A DNA stretch of 64,000 bases from an uncultured Pelagibacteraceae bacterium. GTDB lineage: Bacteria > Pseudomonadota > Alphaproteobacteria > Pelagibacterales > Pelagibacteraceae. Of the stretch, positions 10,741-20,019 are shown in pieces; within the stretch, counting starts at the first letter, position 1; every line of letters begins with the position of its first letter. The translations under genes were made by a program, and so were the position numbers. Location: assembly GCA_902521075.1 (NCBI GenBank), contig CABYQM010000001.1, positions 62,001 to 126,000 on the forward strand. Reading direction: 5' to 3'. A model generated the notes under the pieces. It searched no databases. It was given only the letters and a program-made list of their open reading frames with translations, and was not told where the DNA came from.

Positions 10741-11577
10741 ATGTCAACAGAATCGAGTAGAGACGATTTTATTATAGCTATTCGTTCAGCATTTCTAAAA
10801 AAAGGAAATAGACAAAAATTTTCTTTATTCACTCTACTAATAATATCTATTTTAGTCTTATCCTTAGAGTATTTTAAAACTGGTCCAGTTAATCAATTTA
10901 GGTCAATTACAAAAGATATTATATTTAGAGGATCTTATGTAGTATCTAGTCCATTTAAATATGTAAAAGACAAATATTATCTTTTCCAAGATCATATGAG
11001 CATGTATGAAGAGTTTTCAGTTTTAAGAGATAAAGACCTAGATCTTGATTCGCTTAGAAAAGAAGTTGATTTTTATAAATCAGAAAATGCTCTTTTAAAA
11101 AAATTGATAGAAGAAAGAGAACTTTTTTCTAAAGAATATATGTTAACTAAGATTTTATTGGACAAACAAAGTCCCTATTTAAAATCTTTGATAATTAATA
11201 AAGGTCAAAAAAATGGAGTTAAATTAGGATCGGCTGTTAAAGATCGATTATATTACATTGGAAAAGTTGTAAATGTTAACTTTTTGAGCTCTAGAGTATT
11301 GCTAGCTAATGATCTAAATAGCAAAATCCCGATCATTATTGAGCCAAGTGGTATCAATGCAATACTATCAGGAAATGGAAATGATGAATACGCAGAATTA
11401 GAATATCTGCCGAAAAATAATGAGATAAAAGAAAATGAAATTGTATATACCTCAGGTTCAGATGGCACAATTCCCGCATCAATTCCTGTTGGAAAAATAA
11501 TAATTCAAGATAATAAAAAGTATGTGAAGTTTTACAGTAACTTAAATCAACTAAATTATGTACAGGTAAATAAGTAA
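10741..11577 (+). CDS. mreC: MreC, elongasome scaffold
   Basis: A 278-residue bitopic protein: a cytoplasmic N terminus, one transmembrane helix (about residues 28-45), a coiled-coil stretch (about 80-125, rich in E/K/L) and a periplasmic beta-rich domain with the family signature INKGQKNGVKLGSAV. MreC bridges MreB to PBP2 and RodA and activates the glycosyltransferase-transpeptidase pair. It lies five bases after mreB and two bases before mreD. Confidence 0.93.
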   Translation: MSTESSRDDFIIAIRSAFLKKGNRQKFSLFTLLIISILVLSLEYFKTGPVNQFRSITKDIIFRGSYVVSSPFKYVKDKYYLFQDHMSMYEEFSVLRDKDLDLDSLRKEVDFYKSENALLKKLIEERELFSKEYMLTKILLDKQSPYLKSLIINKGQKNGVKLGSAVKDRLYYIGKVVNVNFLSSRVLLANDLNSKIPIIIEPSGINAILSGNGNDEYAELEYLPKNNEIKENEIVYTSGSDGTIPASIPVGKIIIQDNKKYVKFYSNLNQLNYVQVNK

Positions 11578-11578
11578 A

Positions 11579-12100
11579 ATGGCTAGGGGAGATATAAAAA
11601 TTTATCAATTTTTATTAAATGGTTTTCCAATTATTTTATTATTTTTTTTTGCTTTGACAGGATATTCATTTTCATTCCAGATTTTCAAAATTAATATATC
11701 TTTTAATTTTATTCACTTAATTGTTTTTTATTGGGTTTTAAGGAAACCTGAAATGCTTGGATATGGCCTTATATTTTTTGCAGGTGTAATTAATGATGTT
11801 GTACAAAATCTACCAATTGGAGTTTCATCAATAAATTATCTTTTACTCTGTGTAATTGCATCTTTTTTTAGGACAAGAACTCTAGTTCCAAATTTAATTT
11901 ATGACTGGATACTATTCTTTATAGCAATATTAATAATTAGCTCAATTCATTTTACAGTATTAGCAATTTTTTTTGATGGAAGTATTAGTTACGGGGCTTT
12001 AATGTCAACGGCCTTTTTTTCATTTTTAATTTATCCAGCAGTGGCAAAAATATTCAATCAAATTTATTTACTAGGTTTAAAACAAGAAAATGTTGAATAG
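11579..12100 (+). CDS. mreD: MreD, rod-shape integral membrane protein
   Basis: A 173-residue, strongly hydrophobic protein with about five transmembrane helices. The motif GLIFFAGVINDVVQNLPIG resembles the conserved G-x-x-x-D-x-x-x-x-P-x-G signature of MreD. Position between mreC and mrdA supports the call. The 3' end overlaps mrdA by 11 bases. Confidence 0.88.
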   Translation: MARGDIKIYQFLLNGFPIILLFFFALTGYSFSFQIFKINISFNFIHLIVFYWVLRKPEMLGYGLIFFAGVINDVVQNLPIGVSSINYLLLCVIASFFRTRTLVPNLIYDWILFFIAILIISSIHFTVLAIFFDGSISYGALMSTAFFSFLIYPAVAKIFNQIYLLGLKQENVE

Positions 12101-14039
12101 AGGAAGAAACGTAGAGAAGGGCAGAGTTATAACAAGGAGGATGTTTATACTAGCTGCAGCGAAAATATTACTTTTTGCTGGTATTTCATCAAGATTATAT
12201 AATTTACAAATTTCTGATAGAGAAAAATATGAAATTTTATCTGATAAAAATAGAATACGTGAATGGAAAACTCCTCCTCAGAGAGGAATAATTGTAGATA
12301 ACTTTAATAAAGTACTAGCAAGTAACGATAGAGTTTTTCAGCTACACTTAATATTAGATGAAATTAATGATTTTGATGTAACAATATTTAAAATTAAAAA
12401 TATAATTGGATTAGATCAGTTTGAAATTAAAAAATTATATAAAAAGAAGGAAAGATTAAAGCCTTGGGATACATTGGTAGTTTCGGACAATTTAACTTGG
12501 GAACAATTCTCAAAAATTAATTTATATTTACATGAATTAGAGGGTGCAAAACCTGTATTATCGACATCCAGGTTCTACCCTTATGCAAATGACTTAGTAC
12601 ATATAGTTGGTTATGTTGGTGATGCTAGTCCAAAAGATCTTGAAAAACCTGAGATAAAAGAAAATTTTGTTCCAGGTCTTAAAGTAGGGAAATATGGAAT
12701 AGAAAGTTCTCAAGAGAAAATGTTAATAGGTAACTATGGTATTAAAAGATATGAAGTTAATGCATCTGGAAAAAGAATAAGCCAAATAGATTATATTAAA
12801 GAAAGACAAGGTAACAAAGTAAACTTAACTGTAGATATTGAAATACAAAAATATGCCCAAGAGCTACTTAAAGGAAAAGCAGGCTCAATATGCGCAATGG
12901 ACATATATACTGGAGAAGTTGTTGCAATGGCATCATCACCAACGTATGATCCAAATAAATTTACGCACGGAATTAATCAAAAAGATTGGCAAGAAATCAG
13001 AAATAATCCTTTAAAACCTTTGATAAATAAGTCTATAGCTGGACTTTATTCTCCTGGATCAACTTTTAAACCATTAGTTGCTCTAGCAGCTCTAGAGTAT
13101 GGAATATTAGATCCTAATAAAACAATAAGATGCAAAGGTCATAAGCATCCATTCGAACTATACGGAGTAAAATATCATTGTTGGAAAAAAGAAGGTCATG
13201 GTTACATGAAATTGAGAAATGCTATTAAACAATCTTGCGATATATACTTTTATGAAATGGCAAGATTACTTGGTGTTGATAAATTATCTATAATTGCAAA
13301 AAGGTATGGACTTGGAACCAATGTACTTGGAGATCTTTATAACGACGAAAAAAATGGATTGGTTCCAGATACGAAATGGAAGAGACGTGCATTGGAACAA
13401 AGTTGGTATTTAGGAGAAACTGTAATAAATGGTATTGGACAAGGCTATATACAGACTACACCTCTTCAACTTTGTTTAATGACTGCCCAGATTGCAAATG
13501 GAGGATATAAAATAAAACCTCATATAATTAAAGATGAAACTATAAATTATAAGGATGTAATAAATAAAATTAAAATAGATCAATCCAGTTTTCCTTTGCA
13601 TGAAAGAAATTACTTAGATGATATAAACGTTGAATATTATCAAAGAATGTATCACAAAAAGTCTAATATTAATTTTGTATTAGATGCAATGTTTGGTTCT
13701 ACAAATGAACAATATGGGACATCATATAAATCTCGTTATGATGATCCAAAGTATCAATTTGCAGGTAAAACTGGAACATCACAGGTAAGAAGAATAACCG
13801 ATCTTGATAGAGAACTAGATTTAGATACTGATCAAATTGAATACAAAAAAAGAGATCATGCATTATATGTAGCTTTTGCTCCATACAAGGATCCAAGATA
13901 TGCAATAAGTGTAATTATTGAACATGGAGGCTCTGGAAGCAAAGCGGCAGCTCCGCTCGCAAGCAAATTGATCAAAAGAATTATTGATAGACATAAATTA
14001 AGAGAACAATTTAAAAATGGAAATACAAGTTTAGCATAA
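12090..14039 (+). CDS. mrdA: Penicillin-binding protein 2, elongation transpeptidase
   Basis: This monofunctional class B PBP cross-links peptidoglycan during cell elongation together with RodA. The 649-residue protein has a short cytoplasmic tail, one transmembrane helix (about residues 18-35), the dimerisation/pedestal domain and the transpeptidase domain. The active-site SxxK is in SPGSTFK (Ser324, Lys327), the second motif is SCD (about 382-384) and the third is KTGTS near residue 557. The start overlaps mreD by 11 bases and the stop overlaps rodA (TAATG), so the operon is tightly coupled. Confidence 0.94.
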   Translation: MLNRGRNVEKGRVITRRMFILAAAKILLFAGISSRLYNLQISDREKYEILSDKNRIREWKTPPQRGIIVDNFNKVLASNDRVFQLHLILDEINDFDVTIFKIKNIIGLDQFEIKKLYKKKERLKPWDTLVVSDNLTWEQFSKINLYLHELEGAKPVLSTSRFYPYANDLVHIVGYVGDASPKDLEKPEIKENFVPGLKVGKYGIESSQEKMLIGNYGIKRYEVNASGKRISQIDYIKERQGNKVNLTVDIEIQKYAQELLKGKAGSICAMDIYTGEVVAMASSPTYDPNKFTHGINQKDWQEIRNNPLKPLINKSIAGLYSPGSTFKPLVALAALEYGILDPNKTIRCKGHKHPFELYGVKYHCWKKEGHGYMKLRNAIKQSCDIYFYEMARLLGVDKLSIIAKRYGLGTNVLGDLYNDEKNGLVPDTKWKRRALEQSWYLGETVINGIGQGYIQTTPLQLCLMTAQIANGGYKIKPHIIKDETINYKDVINKIKIDQSSFPLHERNYLDDINVEYYQRMYHKKSNINFVLDAMFGSTNEQYGTSYKSRYDDPKYQFAGKTGTSQVRRITDLDRELDLDTDQIEYKKRDHALYVAFAPYKDPRYAISVIIEHGGSGSKAAAPLASKLIKRIIDRHKLREQFKNGNTSLA

Positions 14040-15169
14040 TGTTAAGAGAGAGAATACAAGCTAGCAATTATAGTTTTTTAGATAAATTAAGATCTATTGA
14101 CTATTTATTAATATTATTAATCATTGCTATTGGATCAATTAGTGTATTTGCAATTTACTCAACAGAAGGAGGAAAATTTTCTTTTTATACTAAAAATCAC
14201 ATAATAAGATTATCCGTATTTTTTAGTTTGTTTTTAGTTTTATCTTTTGTGAGGGTTTCAACTTGGTATAAAAATGCTTACTTATTTTATATTGTTGGAT
14301 TAGTTTTATTAATAACAGTTTTATTTTTTGGAATTTCAGCCTCAGGAGCAACAAGATGGATAAACTTATACTTTCTAAATTTACAGCCTTCTGAGCTAAT
14401 GAAAATTGCAGTAATAATATGTTTCGCCAGATATTATCATAGAATTCAAAGTTCAGATATTCAAAGCTATAAATTTTTAATTCAACCAATTATACTTTTA
14501 ATAATTCCTTGTTATCTTGTTATACAGCAACCTGATTTAGGCACTTCTATTTTAATTGCAGGAAGTGGTATTGCTATAATCTGGCTGGCAGGATTAAATA
14601 TTAAATACTTTGTTTACTCAGGATTGTTGTTATTGGTCTCATTACCTTTTGCTATATCCATTTTAAAACCTTATCAAAAATCCAGAATTCTAACTTTCTT
14701 TAATCCTGATAGAGATCCCCTAGGAGCTGGGTATCAAATAATTCAATCTAAAATAGCTATTGGATCTGGCGGATTTTTTGGAAAAGGATATCTAAAAGGA
14801 ACTCAAAGCTATTTAGAATTTTTACCTGAAAAACATACCGACTTTATATTCACCCTTTTTTCTGAAGAATTTGGATTTCTTGGATCAATTATACTTTTAT
14901 TTTTATACATATTATTAATTTATAGAATAATAAACGTTGGGCTAGTCTCAAGGAGTTTCTTTGCAAAATTATATTGCTTTGGTTTTGCTACTGCAATTTT
15001 TTTATATGTATTTGTTAACATAGCAATGGTTTTAGGAATGCTACCAATTGTTGGTGCACCATTACCTATAATGTCTTATGGTGGATCATCTTTGTTATCA
15101 ATTATGTTGGGATTGAGTATTGTTATGAGTTGTAAAATTTATAATCAGGAACAAATATCAGTCTATTAA
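14039..15169 (+). CDS. rodA: RodA, SEDS peptidoglycan polymerase
   Basis: A 376-residue polytopic SEDS-family glycosyltransferase with about ten transmembrane segments. It carries family motifs: QPSELMKI, QPDLGTSILI, the periplasmic loop with EKHTDFIFTLFSEEFGFLG, and PIMSYGGSSLLS near the C terminus. It polymerises glycan strands that PBP2 cross-links. It is the last gene of the mre operon; its stop abuts the stop of the convergent GAF-SpoIIE phosphatase gene, with no gap for a terminator. Confidence 0.95.
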   Translation: MLRERIQASNYSFLDKLRSIDYLLILLIIAIGSISVFAIYSTEGGKFSFYTKNHIIRLSVFFSLFLVLSFVRVSTWYKNAYLFYIVGLVLLITVLFFGISASGATRWINLYFLNLQPSELMKIAVIICFARYYHRIQSSDIQSYKFLIQPIILLIIPCYLVIQQPDLGTSILIAGSGIAIIWLAGLNIKYFVYSGLLLLVSLPFAISILKPYQKSRILTFFNPDRDPLGAGYQIIQSKIAIGSGGFFGKGYLKGTQSYLEFLPEKHTDFIFTLFSEEFGFLGSIILLFLYILLIYRIINVGLVSRSFFAKLYCFGFATAIFLYVFVNIAMVLGMLPIVGAPLPIMSYGGSSLLSIMLGLSIVMSCKIYNQEQISVY

Positions 15170-16459
15170 CTATTTTCCATCTATAGCAACAATTGTTAAA
15201 TCATCTTTTTGTATGTGGCCTGCACCAAGAATATCGTCGATCATTGTTTTAAGTCTTTCATTAATTGCAGTTGATTGATATTTTTTAATATAATTTTCAA
15301 AACCTTCCGAACCCAACATTTCTCCATTTGGATTTTTTATTTCAGTAATTCCGTCTGTAAAAATATACATTGAGCTTTTTTCAAAAGGAATGGTGTGTTC
15401 AGGATATTTCGTTTTAGGCATTATACCCAAAGGGGGGCCTGCTTCAGAAAAATTACTAAAAGTACCATTGGAAGATAGTATCAATGGCGGTTCGTGACCC
15501 GCACTAGACAACAACAGCTCTTTTTTATTTGAATCGTATATTCCGATTAGCATCGTAACAAACATTCCTCTCGAAATTGTTTCACATATTTCATTATTAA
15601 GCTGAAACAGCAGATCTGATGCAGAAAGATTTGTTTTGCTTAAACATCTATAAAGACTGGATGCTTTTGACATCAACAAAGATGATTTAATCCCTTTTCC
15701 AGATACATCTGCAACTCCAAATCCATATTTTCCATCTCCTAAATCTGAAAAATTATAAAAATCCCCAGAGACAACTTTGGCTGGAATATTGATACCTGAA
15801 ATAGGAAAGTCTTTCTCTTTATTTTTAGACAATAAAGATCTTTGAATTTCTCCAACAATTTCTACTTCTTTTTGAATTTTATTTTTTTCAACCATTTCTT
15901 TTGCCATCTTTGCATTTCTAATTGCAAGTGCAGCAGGAGCAGATAGTGTTTCTAAAAGTTTTCTGTCATCTTCTATAAATAACTTATCTTCAGTTTTTTT
16001 ATTTAAACAGTGAATTACACCAATACATTCATTCGCTGCAATCAAAGGAGAGCATAAAACTGAGTATGTTGTAAAATTTGTTTTATTATCTAAATCAAAA
16101 TAAAACTCTGCAATTTCTCTTACATCTTTTCTAACGTTTCCTACACGAATACACTTTCTTTGCTGAACAGCTTTACCCATAACACCATCTTTTAGATCTA
16201 ATTCATATTCATCCAAATAATCTTGATGAAGTGATGCAATACATTCAAATTTTTTCTTTTGCTCATTTATTAAAAAAATGTTTGCAGCTTCTGCATTCAG
16301 TCTTGCAATAATTACTCGCAATGCGTTCATTAGGGTGTCGTTTAAATCAAGAGATAAAGCAAAGTCTTGATTCATTTTTGTTACAAGTTCTAAGTCGACA
16401 TTAACTTGTTCAGCTTCTTTTTTAGGTTCGATCGGTTTTTTTGATTTAAATAGAAACAT
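15170..16459 (-). CDS. GAF-domain SpoIIE/RsbU-type serine phosphatase
   Basis: A 429-residue soluble protein with a short charged N terminus, a GAF sensory domain (about residues 35-190), a coiled linker containing EIVGEIQRSLL (the usual signalling helix before SpoIIE domains) and a PP2C-like SpoIIE domain (about 222-428). Metal-binding and catalytic residues are intact: SGDFYNF (D233), DVSGKG (D251), FTDGITE (D369) and QKDDLTI (D419/D420). Such enzymes dephosphorylate STAS antagonists in partner-switching cascades. The gene is divergent from the prepilin peptidase gene, and the window also holds an RsbW-like kinase, a STAS protein and a second SpoIIE phosphatase, all beside pilus genes. The GAF ligand cannot be inferred. 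Confidence 0.9.
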   Translation of the reverse strand: MFLFKSKKPIEPKKEAEQVNVDLELVTKMNQDFALSLDLNDTLMNALRVIIARLNAEAANIFLINEQKKKFECIASLHQDYLDEYELDLKDGVMGKAVQQRKCIRVGNVRKDVREIAEFYFDLDNKTNFTTYSVLCSPLIAANECIGVIHCLNKKTEDKLFIEDDRKLLETLSAPAALAIRNAKMAKEMVEKNKIQKEVEIVGEIQRSLLSKNKEKDFPISGINIPAKVVSGDFYNFSDLGDGKYGFGVADVSGKGIKSSLLMSKASSLYRCLSKTNLSASDLLFQLNNEICETISRGMFVTMLIGIYDSNKKELLLSSAGHEPPLILSSNGTFSNFSEAGPPLGIMPKTKYPEHTIPFEKSSMYIFTDGITEIKNPNGEMLGSEGFENYIKKYQSTAINERLKTMIDDILGAGHIQKDDLTIVAIDGK

Positions 16460-16627
16460 TTATTTAACTAGTATTTTAAGCAATTTTTGATAAATTTTTC
16501 AACAATGGAGATTATAATTAATACACCTAATTTATACATCCACCTTCAGGATGCCGTACTAATGGTTCAGTATGTAATTGATGGGTTAATTCACATAACA
16601 TCAAACATTAAATTATAATCAGTTTCT
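16460..16627. other. Intergenic region between divergent phosphatase and pilD genes; three small inverted repeats
   Basis: This 168-base gap holds three consecutive hairpin-capable repeats: CATCC/GGATG (16537-16541 / 16549-16553), CGTACT/AGTATG (16555-16560 / 16569-16574, one G-U) and TTGATG/CATCAA (16578-16583 / 16599-16604). TATAAT hexamers occur at 16513 and 16614. The same stretch contains a 37-codon plus-strand open frame from ATG 16505 to TAA 16618. It may hold two divergent promoters, a small RNA or a short peptide; sequence alone cannot decide. Confidence 0.35.
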
Positions 16628-17389
16628 GTGGATCTAATATTTGTAATTATTCTAGGGGGCCTTTGGGGTAGTTTTGCAAATGTTTGTATTTATAGACTCC
16701 CTAAAGGTAAAGGGGTTGTATCAGGAAGATCATTTTGTCCAAACTGTAAAAAATTAATTACTTGGAGAGACAATATTCCTATAATTTCATTTCTATTTTT
16801 AAACGGCAAATGTAGAAGTTGTAGAAAAAAAATTTCACCTCAGTATTTAATAGTTGAGCTAATTACAATTATTTATTTTTTGGGGATTTATTATTTATTT
16901 GGTATTAGCCTAACTACTTTATCATTTTTAATTTTAGGGTTATCTCTTATAATAATTTTCTTCATAGACCTAAAACATTACATCATTCCTAATGTATTAA
17001 CTTTTTCTTTGATGATAATTGGTTTTATAAAATCTTTTGATCCAAATTTAAATCCAATTTTCCCAAACTATATTAATTCTCTAATTGGAGGAATTTTTGG
17101 TTACTTGATTATTTGGTCTATAATTTATTTCTATAAACAAATTAGAAAAAAAGAGGGCATGGGTTTAGGAGATGCAAAACTTTTGTCAGCAATTGGTTTT
17201 TGGTTTGGATGGATATCAATACCTTTTATAATATTTTTATCCTCTGTAATAGCTTTATTAAGTGTTATTCCAAGTTTGTTGAAACGTTCAAAATCTCTGT
17301 CTTCTCAAATTCCATTTGGACCATACATAATCATTGGAACATTAGTTTATCTTTTTTTTGAAAATAGCTTTAAATCACTTTTATTTTAA
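16628..17389 (+). CDS. pilD: Prepilin peptidase / N-methyltransferase (PilD, A24 family)
   Basis: This aspartic protease removes prepilin leader peptides and N-methylates the new N terminus, serving the six prepilin-like genes downstream. The 253-residue protein starts with GTG. It has the N-terminal methyltransferase segment GGLWGSFANVCIYRLPKGKG, two CxxC zinc motifs (CPNC, CRSC), and the two catalytic Asp motifs: IDLKHYIIPN and GMGLGDAKLLSAIGF. Several transmembrane helices follow. It sits about 16 kb upstream of the main pilus locus and next to the GAF-SpoIIE phosphatase. Confidence 0.93.
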   Translation: MDLIFVIILGGLWGSFANVCIYRLPKGKGVVSGRSFCPNCKKLITWRDNIPIISFLFLNGKCRSCRKKISPQYLIVELITIIYFLGIYYLFGISLTTLSFLILGLSLIIIFFIDLKHYIIPNVLTFSLMIIGFIKSFDPNLNPIFPNYINSLIGGIFGYLIIWSIIYFYKQIRKKEGMGLGDAKLLSAIGFWFGWISIPFIIFLSSVIALLSVIPSLLKRSKSLSSQIPFGPYIIIGTLVYLFFENSFKSLLF

Positions 17390-17431
17390 AGATTTTAATG
17401 ACAAACGGTCTCTAGAACTAATCCATTTAAA

Positions 17432-20011
17432 ATGTTTAAGTATATAAATATGAAATATTTTTTTATATTTTTGACTTTAATTATTCATAATCAAATATTT
17501 TTAAATATTGTCAAAGCTGAAGATATAACAATTTCATCTAATCACTCTAGTCAAATTGTTATGTCAAATAACGACACACTTACTGTTAATGCTGATGTTA
17601 CAGTTGATACAAGTGCAGCAGAACCTGTAGAACTAGAAGGCCATACTTTTTCAACAAGCTCGACAACTATAACTAATAACGGTACAATTATTGGAACGAC
17701 CAAAGGAATTGAAGCTGATCAATCTACAGATTTTAGTATAGATAATTCTGGAACAGTATCAGTGACTGATAATTTAAATAGACCTGGTTCAGCACTTTCA
17801 TTGCAACAGTCTAGTGGTACCGTATCAATTGTAAATAGTGGTACTTTAGAATCTGAACGAGCAGATACTATTAAGCTACACCCATCTACTGGAACAGTAA
17901 CAATTAATAATTCTGGAAATATTACATCTTCAAAAGATAGAACAATTAATTTTGGTCAACAGGCTAACGCAGGGACAATAATAAATTCTGGTACTATTTC
18001 GGGTAGAGCGAATACACTATATATATATTCATCAGGAACTGACTATTCAGCTGGCACTATTACAAATTCTGGGACGATCACCGCAACAGGAGGAAATGGC
18101 TTTGAAATTAATAATGTAAACGATGTCACTGTTACTAACACTGGTACTATCTCTGCTACAGGGGATGCAATTTTTGGTATTGGCGACAATGGCTCTAATG
18201 GAAACATAATTGTAAATAAAGGAACTATATCAAGTGGTTCAAGCAATCATGATTTAGTAGTGAAAACAAATGTAGGTCTTGAATCTCTAACAAATGATCA
18301 AGGAGGAAATGATGCTTTGAAATTGGAAGGCTATCTTCCAGTAAATTACGTCTTCCTAGCAAACAGCACAACTGATTATGGTAAGTTAGCTGTTGATCTG
18401 CAAAATGGTGCAACTACTTTCAGTATTAGCACAGATTCTGCTTTATCAGCTGGAACTTATACTTCTGTAATAACAGGAGTTTCTTCTAGTAGATTTACTG
18501 CTGGCTCTACAGGAACAGTAACTGTAACAAACGGAAAGTTTAATTGGACACTTAGTGAGACATCTTCGGGAAGCACGAATTGGAATTTAGTTGTTACAAA
18601 TTTTGATAATGATGCTCCAACTTTATCATCTTCAAGTCCATCCGATAATGCAACAGAAGTTGCAACAAATGCTAATATAGTTTTAACTTTTAGTGAAGCT
18701 GTTGATGCCGAAAGTGGAAATATTACTATAAAAAAAACATCTGATGATAGCACAATAGAAACAATTGACGTGACTGGAGCAAAAGTCAGTGGCAGCGGTT
18801 CTACAGCAATTACTATTAATCCAAGTACAGATTTTATAGCTGATATTGATTATTATATTTTAATAGATGCTACTGCTTTTGATGATACTAATGGCAATTC
18901 ATATGCAGGTATATCAAGCACAACTGCTTTAAATTTTTCTACAAAACCTGGTGAAGTTTTTAACGAAACTGTAAAAACACTTACAAAAAATCAAACCGTA
19001 GCTGCTATAAATTCTTTAAACCAGTCGTTAAATAGAATTTCAGGACGAATGAATTATATTAGATCTACAAATAATAATTTCTCAAATCAAAATATAAGAT
19101 TAGCAATGAATTTTGATAATCAATTATTAGCTCAACAAATAAATTCGCTTTCTGCAAAACTACTTAAAAAAGAAAAAGAAACAGAGAAATGGGGAGTTTG
19201 GAGCGAAGGTAATATATCATTTGGTAGAGTAGGGCATCAAGATGGGAATTTAGGCCAAGATATTCATAGTGATGGAATTACTTTTGGAATTGATAAGAAA
19301 ATAAATGAAGATAAGACTGTTGGTTTTGCAATCAATAAATCATGGCAAGAAACTGAAGTAGGTAGCAATGAAGCAAATATGGATGCTGCCACAATAAGTA
19401 TTATGAATTACACAAGTTTTAAAATTGAAGACAAGAGATTTTTCGAAATGGTTGTTGGAATTGGAGAAATGGATATAGAATTAAGCAGAGATGTTACAGG
19501 TGGAAAAAATAAAGGAGATAGAAAAGGAAATCAACTTTTTGGAAGCTTTACTTATTTATTAGAACCTGATGTTGAAGTTGTAGGTAGAAATTTAAATTAT
19601 TATTCTAGACTTGATTTAGGATTTACCCAACTAAAGGCATATACAGAAACAGGTGATGGAACAGCTGTAAGTTATAATAAACAAAACGTTAAAAGTGCAT
19701 CACTTTCTGCAGGTTTAAATTTAAGTAAAGTTATTGAGAATGAAAAAGGTATATTTGAACCATCTTTTAAATTTGAATTAGGAAAAGATAAAACAATCAA
19801 CTCACTATCAGAGGCATATTATATCAATAATTCTTCTGAAATTTATAGTAATGCTTTAGGCGATCAAAATTCTGGGCATTTATTGTTGAATTTAGGAATT
19901 GGGGCAAAACTCAACAGCAATTTGACTATAAATGCTACATATGAACACTACAGAAGTAGTGACAATACTTTTAATAATAGTTTTTCAATTTATTTAAGAA
20001 AACCCTTATAA
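17432..20011 (+). CDS. Autotransporter-like surface protein with NSGT-type repeats and an Ig-like domain
   Basis: An 859-residue secreted protein. The signal peptide is near residues 1-30; a second possible start is the ATG at 17450. Residues about 60-290 form repeated NNGTI / NSGTI units predicting a beta-helix passenger. Residues about 390-505 resemble a bacterial Ig-like SwmB/Big_5 domain (APTLSSSSPSDNATEV through ALNFSTKPGE). A helical linker follows, and residues about 585-859 look like an outer-membrane autotransporter beta barrel (EKWGVWSEGNISFGRVG onwards). The chain ends in RKPL rather than the usual terminal Phe/Trp. It lies 8 bases upstream of the moxR-like gene. Probably an adhesin or surface-structure protein; ligand unknown. 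Confidence 0.75.
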   Translation: MFKYINMKYFFIFLTLIIHNQIFLNIVKAEDITISSNHSSQIVMSNNDTLTVNADVTVDTSAAEPVELEGHTFSTSSTTITNNGTIIGTTKGIEADQSTDFSIDNSGTVSVTDNLNRPGSALSLQQSSGTVSIVNSGTLESERADTIKLHPSTGTVTINNSGNITSSKDRTINFGQQANAGTIINSGTISGRANTLYIYSSGTDYSAGTITNSGTITATGGNGFEINNVNDVTVTNTGTISATGDAIFGIGDNGSNGNIIVNKGTISSGSSNHDLVVKTNVGLESLTNDQGGNDALKLEGYLPVNYVFLANSTTDYGKLAVDLQNGATTFSISTDSALSAGTYTSVITGVSSSRFTAGSTGTVTVTNGKFNWTLSETSSGSTNWNLVVTNFDNDAPTLSSSSPSDNATEVATNANIVLTFSEAVDAESGNITIKKTSDDSTIETIDVTGAKVSGSGSTAITINPSTDFIADIDYYILIDATAFDDTNGNSYAGISSTTALNFSTKPGEVFNETVKTLTKNQTVAAINSLNQSLNRISGRMNYIRSTNNNFSNQNIRLAMNFDNQLLAQQINSLSAKLLKKEKETEKWGVWSEGNISFGRVGHQDGNLGQDIHSDGITFGIDKKINEDKTVGFAINKSWQETEVGSNEANMDAATISIMNYTSFKIEDKRFFEMVVGIGEMDIELSRDVTGGKNKGDRKGNQLFGSFTYLLEPDVEVVGRNLNYYSRLDLGFTQLKAYTETGDGTAVSYNKQNVKSASLSAGLNLSKVIENEKGIFEPSFKFELGKDKTINSLSEAYYINNSSEIYSNALGDQNSGHLLLNLGIGAKLNSNLTINATYEHYRSSDNTFNNSFSIYLRKPL
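17665..18240 (+). repeat. Degenerate NSGTI-type repeats in the first autotransporter passenger
   Basis: About ten imperfect copies of an Asn-Asn/Ser-Gly-Thr-Ile unit at roughly 20-30 residue spacing. DNA identity between units is low, so this is protein-level repetition typical of a beta-helix, not a DNA tandem array. Confidence 0.6.
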
Positions 20012-20019
20012 TCAAAATT

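Noticed and set aside
17665-18240. Repetitive DNA in autotransporter passenger considered as a CRISPR or satellite array
   Set aside because: Units are variable in length and DNA identity, lie within an open reading frame, and encode NSGTI-type beta-helix repeats.
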